DNA from: an uncultured Roseobacter sp.
Lineage (GTDB): Bacteria > Pseudomonadota > Alphaproteobacteria > Rhodobacterales > Rhodobacteraceae
Reading direction: 5' to 3'
NCBI RefSeq assembly: GCF_947488185.1
Contig: NZ_CANKYM010000002.1
Span: forward strand, 434,001 to 498,000
DNA length: 64,000 nucleotides
In this document: in pieces, positions 54,939-63,951 of the stretch
Numbering within the stretch: the first letter of the stretch is position 1
Layout: every line of letters starts with the position of its first letter
The notes under the pieces: model-generated
Told to the model about the DNA's origin: nothing
Databases searched by the model: none
What the model saw: only the letters and a program-made list of their open reading frames with translations
Position numbers and translations under genes: made by a program

Positions 54939-55870
54939 AGCGTGGCAAGCGCCATGAGCCAGAGCCAGACAGTGAACACCGAGGCGCCGGTGGCGATGAG
55001 CACCGAAGAGGCCGCAACCCGTTTGGCACGACCGTACATATTGGCGAAAATATACGAATTGACCCCCGGCGCCATGGCTGCCGTGAGCACGCCGGAGCGG
55101 AACCCGTCGGTGGGCAGGTTCTGCGCACTGCCAAAGAGCCAGACCAGTGCGGGGTGCAGCGCAAGGGCGATCACGCAGACCATGGCGATCGTGCGACCGT
55201 CGCCTTCGGGTCGGTATTGTACCAACACGCCGCCAAGTGCGAAGAGTGCTGCAGGCAGGGCGGCGCGGGCTACAAGCGAGAGCGCGTCGTCGACGACATC
55301 CGGCACCGCGAAACCGGAGAGGTTGACGATGAAGCCCAGCCCGATGGCCAGCACCAGGGCGTTGCGGAACATCGCCCGGGCCACACCGCGCAGCATCACC
55401 AGCACCGACTGGCCACGGTTGCGTACGATTTCCATCGCGGTGATCCCAAGGCCATAGCAGAAGGGCGAGTGCAGCGCGACGATGGCAAAATTCCCGGTCA
55501 GTGCTTCGGGTCCGTAGGCGCGTTCGGTGATGGGCAGGCCCAGCAGGACGGAATTGGAGAAAAGACAGCAAAAGCCGATGGCCACACAGTCCTCCCAGTC
55601 GCGCCCGAAGAACAGGCGTGCGCCGATGAAACCTGCGGTGAAACAGATGCTGGCCCCGGCGTAGAAACTGCCCAAAAGGGCCGGGTCAAAGGAGCTGCCA
55701 AGATCGATCTTGGCGATGGCCTGGAAGAGCAGGCAGGGGATCGCGAAATGCTGGGTGAACCGCATGAGCGCGTCGACACCCTCCGCCGTAAAGAGGTTGC
55801 GCCAGACGGCGACATACCCAAAGCCGATGACCAGGAAGACCGGGATGATGACGTCAAGCAGGGTTTGCAT
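54935..55870 (-). CDS. AEC-family transporter
   Basis: The 311-residue protein has about ten membrane helices in two halves typical of auxin efflux carrier-type (AEC) proteins: IIPVFLVIGFGYVAVWRNLF, FTQHFAIPCLLFQAIAKIDL in the first half and LALHPALVWLFGSAQNLPT, VLTAAMAPGVNSYIFANMYG with the crossover AMAPGVNSYIFA in the second. Bacterial members export malate or other organic acids; the substrate is open. It follows the operon of minus-strand genes after a 69-base gap with a repeat-like sequence. Confidence 0.9.
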   Translation of the reverse strand: MQTLLDVIIPVFLVIGFGYVAVWRNLFTAEGVDALMRFTQHFAIPCLLFQAIAKIDLGSSFDPALLGSFYAGASICFTAGFIGARLFFGRDWEDCVAIGFCCLFSNSVLLGLPITERAYGPEALTGNFAIVALHSPFCYGLGITAMEIVRNRGQSVLVMLRGVARAMFRNALVLAIGLGFIVNLSGFAVPDVVDDALSLVARAALPAALFALGGVLVQYRPEGDGRTIAMVCVIALALHPALVWLFGSAQNLPTDGFRSGVLTAAMAPGVNSYIFANMYGRAKRVAASSVLIATGASVFTVWLWLMALATL

Positions 55871-55900
55871 GAGCGGGCCTTTGCGCGCGGCGGCAGAGTG

Positions 55901-55939
55901 CGGGAGCCTCCGGCGGGGATATTTGTCGCCAGAAGAAGA
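55901..55939 (-). repeat. Rhodobacteraceae-type extragenic sequence after the MBL gene
   Basis: The segment CGGGAGCCTCCGGCGGGGAT followed by ATTTGTCGCCAGAAGAAGA resembles, from memory, a GCCTCCGGCGGG-ATATTT-AGAAGAAG sequence that recurs at gene ends in this family. Only one copy is seen in this window, so the repeat status is not shown here. Confidence 0.4.
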
Positions 55940-56740
55940 TCAGGGCGCGGGGAAGGTGAGGGTCAGCCCGTCATAGGCCGGTTCGATATGAGCGGGTGTT
56001 TCGGCCATCAGCGTGTCGTAGTCGAGGTCGATGTGCATATTGGTCAGCACGGCGCGTTTCGGCCGAACATGATCAATCCATTCCAGCGTCTGGGCGAGGT
56101 GGGCGTGCGTCGGGTGCGGATCCCGGCGCAGGGCGTCTACGATCCAGCAGTCAAGCGTATCCAGCATCGGCCATACAGCGTCCGGGATCTGTGCGACATC
56201 CGGCAGGTAGGCCAGATCACCAATGCGAAAGCCAAGCGCGTCCATGCCGCCATGGTCCACTTCGAACGGTCTAAAGGTGATGGCCCCGCCGGCGCCCTCG
56301 ATGGTCACGTCCCCGTCAATCAGGTTCATGTCGAGGATGGGCGGATAGGTCGAGCCTTCGGGCTGCACGAAGGCGTAATCGAACCGTTGCATCAGCGCAT
56401 CCCGCGTCGGCGCATCCGCCCAGACCGGCAGCCGGGCGCGCATGTTGAAAACGATCATGCGCAGATCGTCGATGCCGTGCACGTGATCCGCATGGGCGTG
56501 GGTGTAGATGACGGCGTCGAGCCGCCCGACTTCAGCTGCCAGCAGTTGGTTGCGCAGATCGGGGGATGTGTCGATCAACACGGTGGTGGTGCCGCCCGCG
56601 TCCTGACGTTCCACCAGCAGGGAACAGCGTTGGCGGCGGTTTTTCGGGTTCGACGGATCGCAATCGCCCCAGTGACCGCCCAGACGCGGCACACCGCCAG
56701 AGGATCCGCAGCCCAGGATGGTCACGCGCATGTCAGCCAT
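55940..56740 (-). CDS. MBL-fold metal-dependent hydrolase (PhnP/RNase Z-like)
   Basis: The 266-residue protein starts MADMRVTILGCGSSGGVPRL and has the metal site THAHADHVHGIDDL (HxHxDH), FEVDHGGMDALGFRI (third His), TLDCWIVDALRRDPHPTHAH and ending in DYDTLMAET. It belongs to the beta-lactamase-fold phosphodiesterase group near PhnP and RNase Z; its position after tatD is conserved in alphaproteobacteria. The ATG at 56740 shares one base with the tatD stop (TGATG). Confidence 0.87.
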   Translation of the reverse strand: MADMRVTILGCGSSGGVPRLGGHWGDCDPSNPKNRRQRCSLLVERQDAGGTTTVLIDTSPDLRNQLLAAEVGRLDAVIYTHAHADHVHGIDDLRMIVFNMRARLPVWADAPTRDALMQRFDYAFVQPEGSTYPPILDMNLIDGDVTIEGAGGAITFRPFEVDHGGMDALGFRIGDLAYLPDVAQIPDAVWPMLDTLDCWIVDALRRDPHPTHAHLAQTLEWIDHVRPKRAVLTNMHIDLDYDTLMAETPAHIEPAYDGLTLTFPAP

Positions 56741-57546
56741 CAAGCAGGGATCCCGAATTGCGCTGCCTTGGAAAAGAGCCGATCGAAATTGGCCTGTGTG
56801 TGGGCCGCGAATGCGCCGTAGCTGATGCCCATTGTTTCGGCACCGCGCTTTGCCGTTTGCGCGGTGTAGGCCGGTTCATTGCGCTTGCCCCGGAAGGGGG
56901 GTGGCGCAAGATAGGGCGCGTCGGTTTCGACCAGAATGCGCTCCAGCGGCGCGGCGGCGAATATCTCGCGCAACGCGCCGGATTTCGGAAAAGCGGTGAT
57001 GCCGGACATCGACAGGTAGAAGCCCAGATCAAGTGCGGCGTGCGCAAGCGCGGCTGAGGAGGAAAAGCAGTGCATCACGCAGGTGAATGCGCCGTTCTGA
57101 TGTTCCTTTTTCAGGATGCGGGCCATGTCGTCGTCCGCATCGCGGGCGTGGATGATCAGCGGCAGGCCGGTGGCACGCGCGGCCTCGATGTGAACGCGCA
57201 GCGAGGTTTGCTGCACCTCAGCGCTTTCCGCCGTGTAGTGGTAGTCCAGCCCCGTCTCGCCGATGCCCACGAATTTCGGATGCCGGGCCATGACGATCAG
57301 CTGATCGACCGTTGCCATCGGCTCGGTCGCGGCACTCATCGGATGGGTGCCTGCGGCATAGAAAACCGGCGCATGCGCCTCGGCAATCGCGCGCACAGCC
57401 GGTTCGTTTTTCAGCTTCGTGCAGATGGTGACCATGCGGGTCACGCCCGCCTCTGCCGCGCGGACGACGATCTGGTCATGCTGGCCGTCGAAATCGGGGA
57501 AATCGAGATGACAGTGGCTGTCGGTGATCTGAGGCGTGTCGGTCAT
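56740..57546 (-). CDS. tatD: TatD-family metal-dependent DNase/hydrolase
   Basis: The 268-residue TIM-barrel protein has the family's metal ligands: DSHCHLDFPDF, VGIGETGLDYHYT, IIHARDADDDMARIL, FTCVMHCFSSSAALAH and ILVETDAPYLAPPPFRGKRN. TatD-type enzymes are 3'-5' DNases or related phosphoesterases. In the operon it follows holB by 32 bases and precedes the MBL gene with a one-base overlap; the metG gene that often sits between holB and tatD is missing here. Confidence 0.93.
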   Translation of the reverse strand: MTDTPQITDSHCHLDFPDFDGQHDQIVVRAAEAGVTRMVTICTKLKNEPAVRAIAEAHAPVFYAAGTHPMSAATEPMATVDQLIVMARHPKFVGIGETGLDYHYTAESAEVQQTSLRVHIEAARATGLPLIIHARDADDDMARILKKEHQNGAFTCVMHCFSSSAALAHAALDLGFYLSMSGITAFPKSGALREIFAAAPLERILVETDAPYLAPPPFRGKRNEPAYTAQTAKRGAETMGISYGAFAAHTQANFDRLFSKAAQFGIPA

Positions 57547-57578
57547 GCCGGTCCGGTCGTTCGGCGACCGGGCAAAGC

Positions 57579-58685
57579 TTACCCGGTGGCGGTTTGGCTA
57601 ATCTTGATGAGGGTATCTAGGACCAGAGCGGCAGGGTCAAGGTTCACTGCAACCCCATGGCGCGCCCGCGCGCCGGTCTCCTGAGCAATCTGTGCCCAGG
57701 CACGGCCCGCGGCCTGATCCGGGGCGAGCCGGGCAAGGGTCGCAGCCTCCCCGGGGGCGGCTTCGATCCCCGGTGCCAGGCCGGTTGCACCGGTGCGGGC
57801 CAAGCGCGACAGCAGCAGGTCGATCAACTCAAAAAGAAGATCCCGTTTGGCGTCTGCCCCGCGCGCCGCAGCTGCTTCGGCCAGCTTCAGGGCGGCGGCC
57901 CGGTCGAATTGCGGCAGGGTCTGGATCAGGGCGACCAGATCGGCATAGGTTTTCAGACCGTCAAGCAGGGACAGCCGGATGGCCGCGCCAACCGATCCGC
58001 CGGAGAGCTCTGCCAGCGCCCCGGTGGCATCCCCCACATCGATACCGGCCTGATCAAAGGCCCGTGCCATGTCCTCCGCCGACAGCGTATTGAGCCGCAG
58101 AGTCCGGCAGCGCGAGCGGATCGTTGGCAGAAGGCCGGAAGGCTGGTGGCTGATCAATAAAAGCGTGGCCCTCTCAGGCGGCTCTTCGAGCATCTTGAGC
58201 AGTGCGTTTGCTGCAGAGGTATTCATGTCATCTGCCGCATCGACAATCACCACGCGGCGTCCGCCGTCGGTGGCCGAGAGTTGGAAAAACCCGGCCAGCG
58301 CGCGGATGTCATCCACGACGATCTGGTCGCGCATGCGGTCGGTCGTCGGGTTTGGCGTGCGGGTGATGGCCTTTAGACCCGGTTCTGCCCCGGCGGCGAT
58401 GCGGCGGGCGACAGGGTGTTCGGGGTCAATCGCCAGCGATGTCGGCGGCGGCGGTGCACCAAAGAGACCATCGTCCTCAAGCGGCGGTGTCGCCAGCAGG
58501 AACCGCGCGATGCGCCAGGCCAGCGTGGCCTTGCCGATGCCGCGCGGGCCGGTCAGCAGCCAGGCGTGATGCAAGCGCCCGGTCGTGAAGGCGTCTAGAA
58601 AGGTCTGCTCTGCCACGTCCTGAGCAAAGAGGGTGGGCGTGTCGCGCGGATGCGGCGCACCTTCGATCTGATCCGGTCTGCTCAT
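57579..58685 (-). CDS. holB: DNA polymerase III delta' subunit
   Basis: The 368-residue AAA+ protein has HAWLLTGPRGIGKATLAWRI (Walker A GPRGIGKAT), a Walker B-like VVIVDAADDMNTSAANALLK, and LEEPPERATLLLISHQPSGL plus TIRSRCRTLRL (the SRC motif of clamp-loader subunits). It is part of the clamp loader that loads the beta clamp. It overlaps the tmk end by 4 bases (ATGA) and precedes tatD. Confidence 0.93.
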   Translation of the reverse strand: MSRPDQIEGAPHPRDTPTLFAQDVAEQTFLDAFTTGRLHHAWLLTGPRGIGKATLAWRIARFLLATPPLEDDGLFGAPPPPTSLAIDPEHPVARRIAAGAEPGLKAITRTPNPTTDRMRDQIVVDDIRALAGFFQLSATDGGRRVVIVDAADDMNTSAANALLKMLEEPPERATLLLISHQPSGLLPTIRSRCRTLRLNTLSAEDMARAFDQAGIDVGDATGALAELSGGSVGAAIRLSLLDGLKTYADLVALIQTLPQFDRAAALKLAEAAAARGADAKRDLLFELIDLLLSRLARTGATGLAPGIEAAPGEAATLARLAPDQAAGRAWAQIAQETGARARHGVAVNLDPAALVLDTLIKISQTATG

Positions 58686-59320
58686 GCCAGTTCCGCATCC
58701 ACCAGCGTGGCGATGTCTTGTGCCACGGCGTCGACATCGCGGGCGCCGTCAATGATCCGGAAACGGTCTGCGAATTCCTTGGACAGATCGAGAAACCCCT
58801 GCCGCATGGCGGTTTGCAGATCTTCGCCAAAGGCTTCGAACCGTTCATCCACCGTTTGTCGCGAGAGGGCGCGGGACAGGCCGACCGCAGGGTCCATGTC
58901 GATCAGAAGGGTCAGGTCCGGTTCCCGCTTGATCATCAGACTGTGCAGCTGATCCACGACGCCGCGCAGATCACCCCGGGACAGCCCCTGATACATGCGT
59001 GTGCTGTCTGCAAACCGGTCGCAGAGCACGATTTTTCCGGCCTTTAGCGCGGGCAGGATGGTGCGCTCCATGTGGTCCCGACGGGCGGCAGTGAACAACA
59101 GGATTTCCGTCTCCGCCGACCAGCGGTCTGGATCGCCCTGCAACACCAGCGCGCGGATTTCCTCCGCGCCCGGGGAGCCGCCCGGCTCACGCGTGACCAC
59201 GACATCATGACCGGCTTTGGTCAGATGGGCGGCCAATCGCTTGATTTGCGTGGATTTTCCGGAGCCGTCGATGCCTTCGAAGGTGATGAACCTGTCCGTC
59301 GCGCGCGTGTCTGCGCTCAC
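58682..59320 (-). CDS. tmk: Thymidylate kinase
   Basis: The 212-residue P-loop kinase has RFITFEGIDGSGKSTQIKRL (Walker A), TREPGGSPGAEEIRALVL (DRX-equivalent and dTMP site), VLCDRFADSTRMYQGLSRGD and DLTLLIDMDPAVGLSRALSR with the lid. It converts dTMP to dTDP. It begins with GTG at 59320, overlapping the carboxypeptidase stop by four bases (GTGA), and its own stop overlaps holB. Confidence 0.95.
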   Translation of the reverse strand: MSADTRATDRFITFEGIDGSGKSTQIKRLAAHLTKAGHDVVVTREPGGSPGAEEIRALVLQGDPDRWSAETEILLFTAARRDHMERTILPALKAGKIVLCDRFADSTRMYQGLSRGDLRGVVDQLHSLMIKREPDLTLLIDMDPAVGLSRALSRQTVDERFEAFGEDLQTAMRQGFLDLSKEFADRFRIIDGARDVDAVAQDIATLVDAELA

Positions 59321-60486
59321 GTCGCCTCCTCAGGTCCCTGAACGAGCTTTTTGAAAAGCACCAGTGCTGCGGTGCTGACGCGGCTGACAAACCCGCCCGC
59401 CGCAATGTCGCGGTCCGCCACCAGCGGCAAGCGTGTCTCCGGCAGGCCCTCCAGCGTGAACACCAGCTCCGCCAGTTGGTCTCCGGCCTTAATCGGGGCA
59501 TTCACCGGTCCGGTATAAACCACTTCGCCCTCGATTTCGTTGGCGGCCAGCGCCGGCATCAGGATGCTGATGTCTTCAGCCGCAACAAGGCCCACCGTGG
59601 GCTCGCTGCCCATCCAGACATTGGCCTGGGCAAATTGCTCGCCCGCCGTCGCCAGGGGACGCATGGCAAACTGGCGGAAGGCCCAGTTCACGATGGCCTG
59701 GGATTCCTGCGCGCGCGCCTGCACCGTGTCGAGGCCGGAGATCACGAAAATCACCCGCCGGTCGCCCTGTTTCGCAGACCCGGTGAGACCATAGCCCGCC
59801 TCTTCGGTGTGGCCGGTCTTGAGCCCATCGGCACCGATGCCCATGGTCAGAACAGGGTTGCGGTTGCGCTTGTTGCTGGGCACGCGGTTGTCGAACTCAA
59901 ATTCCGTCTCGGCAAAAAGCGGGTAGAATTCCGGAAAATCGGTGATCAGACGATTGGCCAATAGAGCCAGGTCGCGCATCGACATCAGGTGACCCGGTTG
60001 CGGCCAGCCGCTTGCATTGCTGAAGGTGGAATTGGTCATACCCAGCTGTTGCGCACGCTGGGTCATCAGGCGGGCAAAGCCATATTCGGTGCCGTCCGGC
60101 GACAGCGCCTCGGCAATCACGACGCAGGCATCATTTCCCGATAGAACGATGATGCCGCGGATCAGGTCTTCGACGGATACCCGTTCGCCAGACCGCAGGA
60201 ACATGCTGGAACCGCCGTAGGATTGCGCGTGCTCGGACACCGGCAATTCCTCATTCAGATCCAGACCGCCATCGGCCTTGCCGCGCCGTATTGCTTCGAA
60301 CGCCATATAGAGCGTCATCAGCTTGGACATGGACGCCGGTGGCAGCGGGTCATCTGCATTCTTGTTGAGCAGAACAGTCCCAGTTGTCTGATCCACGACG
60401 AAGGCGGAAGTGGCCCGCGTATCAAACGCGGCGGTGGTGGTGGCCGAAAGGCTGAGAGCCAGAAGGGCTGCGGCAAGACGGATCAT
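59317..60486 (-). CDS. Penicillin-binding protein, D-alanyl-D-alanine carboxypeptidase
   Basis: The 389-residue protein has a signal peptide (ALLALSLSATTTAA, then FDT) and the S11 peptidase motifs: SMSKLMTLYMAF (SxxK), LSGNDACVVIAE (SxN) and LKTGHTEEAGYGL (KTG). The C-terminal 110 residues form the beta-rich PBP5-like domain (EGEVVYTGPVNAPIKAGDQL) and a terminal amphipathic region that can anchor it (GFVSRVSTAALVLFKKLVQG). It trims pentapeptides of peptidoglycan. It follows the SPOR lipoprotein by 21 bases and overlaps tmk. Confidence 0.94.
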   Translation of the reverse strand: MIRLAAALLALSLSATTTAAFDTRATSAFVVDQTTGTVLLNKNADDPLPPASMSKLMTLYMAFEAIRRGKADGGLDLNEELPVSEHAQSYGGSSMFLRSGERVSVEDLIRGIIVLSGNDACVVIAEALSPDGTEYGFARLMTQRAQQLGMTNSTFSNASGWPQPGHLMSMRDLALLANRLITDFPEFYPLFAETEFEFDNRVPSNKRNRNPVLTMGIGADGLKTGHTEEAGYGLTGSAKQGDRRVIFVISGLDTVQARAQESQAIVNWAFRQFAMRPLATAGEQFAQANVWMGSEPTVGLVAAEDISILMPALAANEIEGEVVYTGPVNAPIKAGDQLAELVFTLEGLPETRLPLVADRDIAAGGFVSRVSTAALVLFKKLVQGPEEAT

Positions 60487-60507
60487 GGCGACAAGCTCCT
60501 CAATCAG

Positions 60508-61398
60508 TTAGTTTGTCACGGCGTAGGCGTCAGAGAAGCCTTCGCCCTTGATGGTCGACAGAAGTTTTTTCTGCTCCGCCGCTGTTGTCGCTGGTCCAAC
60601 AACGACGCGCCAGAATGGCTTCCCGCCGGCTTCCTGCTGCTTCACCGTGGGGATCAGACCTGCGCCGCGCATCTGCTTGGCGGCGCGTTCTGCATTTGCT
60701 TCCTGACTGAAAATTCCAATCTGAATGAAGGGTTTTTTCAATGTGGATTTTGGCAGGCTGGATTCGATGACCGGTGCGGATGGGGCTGGAGCCGCTGCCG
60801 CGGGAGTAACTGGTGTCGGTTCGGATGCGTCAATCGCTGCCCCGGCGGCGGCGATTGGGTCTAGTGAAGTTTCGCTGATTTCAGCTGGTTCTGCGATGGG
60901 TTCTTCCGCAATGGGCGGCGCTTGTTCCACGGCTTCCTTCCGCAGGGCCGTCACGTCCAGTTCAACGGGCGCGCCAGCCAGCACGCCAAGCGCTTCGGCG
61001 GCGTCAGAAGACATCTGCAGGCGTGGGCCAGGGATGTCACGCTCGCGGCGGAACAGAGCGCCCACGACGAACTGGCCATTGGTCTGATTGCGAATGATCA
61101 CGCGTTCCGGTTCGGTCACATCGGGATGCGCCACCCACACACCGCCCAAGGATGGGCGACCGTCCCAGAGGCCGGCTTCGGTTGCTGAAAACACCTCAGG
61201 CGCTTCCACATCGCGTTCGATTACTGTTGCCGCCGGACCAGCTTCCACGGCCTCTTCGGTCGCTTCCGGTTTGGGGGTAAAAACATCTTTAAAGCTAAAG
61301 GAGCCAGCATCGTCACAACCGGCCAATATGCTCAAGGCAAAAAGCCCTGTCATGACCTTAAATGCGGGATTTCGAAAGGGGTTAATATCGCCGCCCAT
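60508..61398 (-). CDS. SPOR-domain lipoprotein
   Basis: The 296-residue protein has an N-terminal lipoprotein signal (FKVMTGLFALSILAGCDD, lipobox LAGC with Cys 28), a region with WDGRPSLGGVWVAHPDVTEP, VVGALFRRERDIPGP and ALGVLAGAPVELDVTALRKE, an Ala/Pro/Glu-rich linker (165-215), and a C-terminal SPOR domain (FIQIGIFSQEANAERAAKQM, FWRVVVGPATTAAEQKKLL). SPOR domains bind denuded glycans at division sites. It is the first gene of the operon with the carboxypeptidase gene and tmk. The start is ATG 61398; upstream frame lacks homology. Confidence 0.9.
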   Translation of the reverse strand: MGGDINPFRNPAFKVMTGLFALSILAGCDDAGSFSFKDVFTPKPEATEEAVEAGPAATVIERDVEAPEVFSATEAGLWDGRPSLGGVWVAHPDVTEPERVIIRNQTNGQFVVGALFRRERDIPGPRLQMSSDAAEALGVLAGAPVELDVTALRKEAVEQAPPIAEEPIAEPAEISETSLDPIAAAGAAIDASEPTPVTPAAAAPAPSAPVIESSLPKSTLKKPFIQIGIFSQEANAERAAKQMRGAGLIPTVKQQEAGGKPFWRVVVGPATTAAEQKKLLSTIKGEGFSDAYAVTN

Positions 61399-61592
61399 AA
61401 TGATAGTCCTTGCCTGTTTTCCGGGTTTCCGGCACGTTTTTTGTCCCTTGAATAGGGTTCTTTGGCGGGAGTGTACCTTGGCTTGCACGGTCTGGGAAGA
61501 TGTTGCGCATCAAATCGGCGATATTCCCCAAAGAATAGACATGGATTTTACCGGTTTCAGAATCGTTCATGGACCTTTAGGACGGTTCAGCC

Positions 61593-61682
61593 GGAGGAGT
61601 GGCAGAGTGGTCGAATGCACCGGTCTTGAAAACCGGCGTGCGTGAAAGCGTACCGTGGGTTCGAATCCCACCTCCTCCGCCA
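61593..61682 (+). tRNA. tRNA-Ser(UGA)
   Basis: The 90-base class II tRNA has acceptor GGAGGAG/CTCCTCC, anticodon stem CCGGT/ACCGG with loop CTTGAAA (anticodon TGA), a long variable arm (GCGTGCGTGAAAGCGTACC), T arm GTGGGTTCGAATCCCAC and encoded CCA. The 3' end is a usual attachment site, and an integrase gene follows at 149 bases. Confidence 0.96.
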
Positions 61683-61830
61683 CTATCATATTTTCCTAAA
61701 TATGATTGGGTCGCCTTGGGCGGCCTTTTTCTTGGTTTGGCAGGAGGTTGCGCTGTTCCATCATTGTCTTGAGTTTCTTTCGATGGTGCCTATACTCTTT
61801 CCTTGAGTGGTAGAGAATGTGGTATTTTCA

Positions 61831-63027
61831 ATGGCCCTATCCGGCAAGCTGACAAAGAAACTCGTGGAAAACCTTGGCCCCGGTCGGCATGGGGATGGCA
61901 ATGGGTTGTATCTTGTCGTCGATCCGTCTGGTGCGCGGCGTTGGATCGTGCGGGTGGTGGTTAAAGGCCAGAAGAACAAGAAAGGCGGACCGCTGCGCAC
62001 GGACTTTGGCTTGGGTGGCGCTGATATCGTCACGATCAACCAAGCGCGCGAGCGAGCGCTGGAATATCGGCGCATGGCCAAGACCGGCCTGAATCCGCGT
62101 TTCAATGCCAAACGCGACATTCCAACCTTCGAAGAGTTCGCCAAGCAGGTCCATATCGACCGGATGCCGACGTGGAAGAACGCCAAGCATGGTCAGCAGT
62201 GGATCAACACATTGCGCGACTATGCTTTCCCCAAGATTGGACGCATGCCAATTGATAGTGTTGAACAGCCCGAAGTGATGATGTGTCTTGCCCCGATCTG
62301 GACCGAAAAGCACGAAACTGCGAAACGGCTGGCGCAGCGGATCAAGACGGTGCTGGATGTGGCGCGGTCCAAGGGGTTCCGTTCGGGCGAAAACCCTGTC
62401 ACGGCGATCAAGGACGCGCAGGCGCTGCCCAAGGTCAAGGCCAAGGTCAAGCACCACAGGGCGATGCACTGGCGCGACGTGCCCGCCTTCTATGCGGATC
62501 TGAAGGCCCGCAATGCTATGGCGGCAAAAGCGCTGATGTTCACCTGCCTGACGGGGTCGCGGACGGGCGAAGTGCTCGGCATGCAGTGGGGTGAGATCGA
62601 TCTGGAGACGCGCGTCTGGACCTGCCCTGCCGACCGCATGAAAACGGGCGCGGATCACCGCGTGCCGCTCACAGAAGAAATGCTGTCGATCATCGAGCCT
62701 CTTCGCGCGATGCAGTCCGACTACGTGTTCGAAGGACAGAAACGTCACAAGCCGCTGTCCAATATGTCGATGTTGATGCTCCTGCGCCGGATGCAAGTCG
62801 AAGGTGTCACGGTCCACGGATTCCGGTCCACCTTTCGCGATTGGGCCTCTGAGGTGGCAAACGCGCCTCGTGAGGTAGCGGAAATGAGTTTAGCGCATCA
62901 AGTCGGATCAGACGTGGAACGCGCCTACGCGCGATCTGACCTGCTGGAGAAGCGACGGGTTTTGATGGAACGGTGGTCGGTTTTTGTGGCGGATATGCCT
63001 GGAAAAGTGATCCAGATCAGTGGTTAG
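61831..63027 (+). CDS. Tyrosine recombinase (phage/island integrase, P4-like)
   Basis: The 398-residue protein has an N-terminal DUF4102-like arm-binding domain (LTKKLVENLGPGRHGDGNGL, YLVVDPSGARRWIVRV), a core-binding domain (105-200) and the catalytic domain with TGSRTGEVLGMQW (Arg 244), HGFRSTFRDW (His 329, Arg 332), LAHQVGSDVERAYARS (His 356, Tyr 366). All catalytic residues are present. Such integrases use the 3' end of tRNA genes as target, and this one lies just after tRNA-Ser and reads away from it. The ATG at 61831 fits the domain start; an in-frame GTG is at 61807. Confidence 0.93.
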   Translation: MALSGKLTKKLVENLGPGRHGDGNGLYLVVDPSGARRWIVRVVVKGQKNKKGGPLRTDFGLGGADIVTINQARERALEYRRMAKTGLNPRFNAKRDIPTFEEFAKQVHIDRMPTWKNAKHGQQWINTLRDYAFPKIGRMPIDSVEQPEVMMCLAPIWTEKHETAKRLAQRIKTVLDVARSKGFRSGENPVTAIKDAQALPKVKAKVKHHRAMHWRDVPAFYADLKARNAMAAKALMFTCLTGSRTGEVLGMQWGEIDLETRVWTCPADRMKTGADHRVPLTEEMLSIIEPLRAMQSDYVFEGQKRHKPLSNMSMLMLLRRMQVEGVTVHGFRSTFRDWASEVANAPREVAEMSLAHQVGSDVERAYARSDLLEKRRVLMERWSVFVADMPGKVIQISG

Positions 63028-63039
63028 CAATGAAAGTAA

Positions 63040-63951
63040 ATGCGCAAAGATGTGTCACGGGCCACCTTTTGGATCTCATGTGCCATCCAGCAACATCGAA
63101 GCCAATTGTTGAAATGCACTAAGGGGGGTGCAATACTACCCTTTATTATAGCGCAAGAACAAGTCGATGCCCTGAATTCCTTTACCGATGACCTGTTCGG
63201 ATACAGCAGTGGAAATGCGCTGGCACCTATCGGCCCGCGTCTGGATATCTCGAAGCCGAATTTTCACGATACGAAAAAGGAATTCCTGCGCGAGAAGAAT
63301 GCCATTGAACAGGCAAACGATAATATCAGGGCGGTACTAGAACAGTTCATCGGATCGCAGCACAAGGGAGACCCCGAACACTCCAAGATGACGATCAGCG
63401 TTCAGACGGCGATGGACCGGCTCGCCAAATCAATTGGACAGCCGGAATCTATCGAGACTGCAAGCGATCTGGTCATGAAAAACATCATGCAAACCGGTTT
63501 GTACTATAATTCACTAATTTTCATGATTCATCTGAGTAGTGTTTATAATCAGAGACTTAACGAGTTGAAAGATCAAGAAAAAGAGTATTGGACCGTTAGT
63601 AGTCGCCCGCCGAACTATTATGCCCGAACCATCGCACTTCGGTTTGCACGCATCTACGCAAAGGAGACGCGGTCCAAGCCGACGTTCGGCACATCCCGCG
63701 AAGGCAACCACCCGTCCACTGACTACGGTAGATCATTGGAGCGGGTATTTCAGTTACTGAATATCAAGGCCAAAGTCAGAAACCCTGCAGAATGGGCGAT
63801 TGGGCAACTGACCGAAGACGATTGGAACCCGCCAACGAACGCACTCTTGGGAGGTTTTTTTGGGCTCGGTGTCGACCAGAAGCCGCTTTCTGCGTCGAAG
63901 TCGACTAAGGAGCGGATCGCTGAAATGCTGGCCAAAAGGTCTGATCCCTAA
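63040..63951 (+). CDS. Unrecognised island-borne protein
   Basis: The 303-residue product has no motif that I can name. It is mostly helical and charged (KKEFLREKNAIEQANDNIRA, NELKDQEKEYWTVSSRPPNY), with no signal peptide or clear membrane segment, although MQTGLYYNSLIFMIHLSSVY is hydrophobic. Composition is more AT-rich than the chromosome genes, in line with horizontal origin. The true start is unclear: the ATG at 63040 follows the integrase stop by 12 bases, but the first 35 residues look unlike the rest, and a strong AAGGGGGGT at 63120 precedes no ATG in frame. Likely cargo of the tRNA-Ser element. Confidence 0.55.
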   Translation: MRKDVSRATFWISCAIQQHRSQLLKCTKGGAILPFIIAQEQVDALNSFTDDLFGYSSGNALAPIGPRLDISKPNFHDTKKEFLREKNAIEQANDNIRAVLEQFIGSQHKGDPEHSKMTISVQTAMDRLAKSIGQPESIETASDLVMKNIMQTGLYYNSLIFMIHLSSVYNQRLNELKDQEKEYWTVSSRPPNYYARTIALRFARIYAKETRSKPTFGTSREGNHPSTDYGRSLERVFQLLNIKAKVRNPAEWAIGQLTEDDWNPPTNALLGGFFGLGVDQKPLSASKSTKERIAEMLAKRSDP

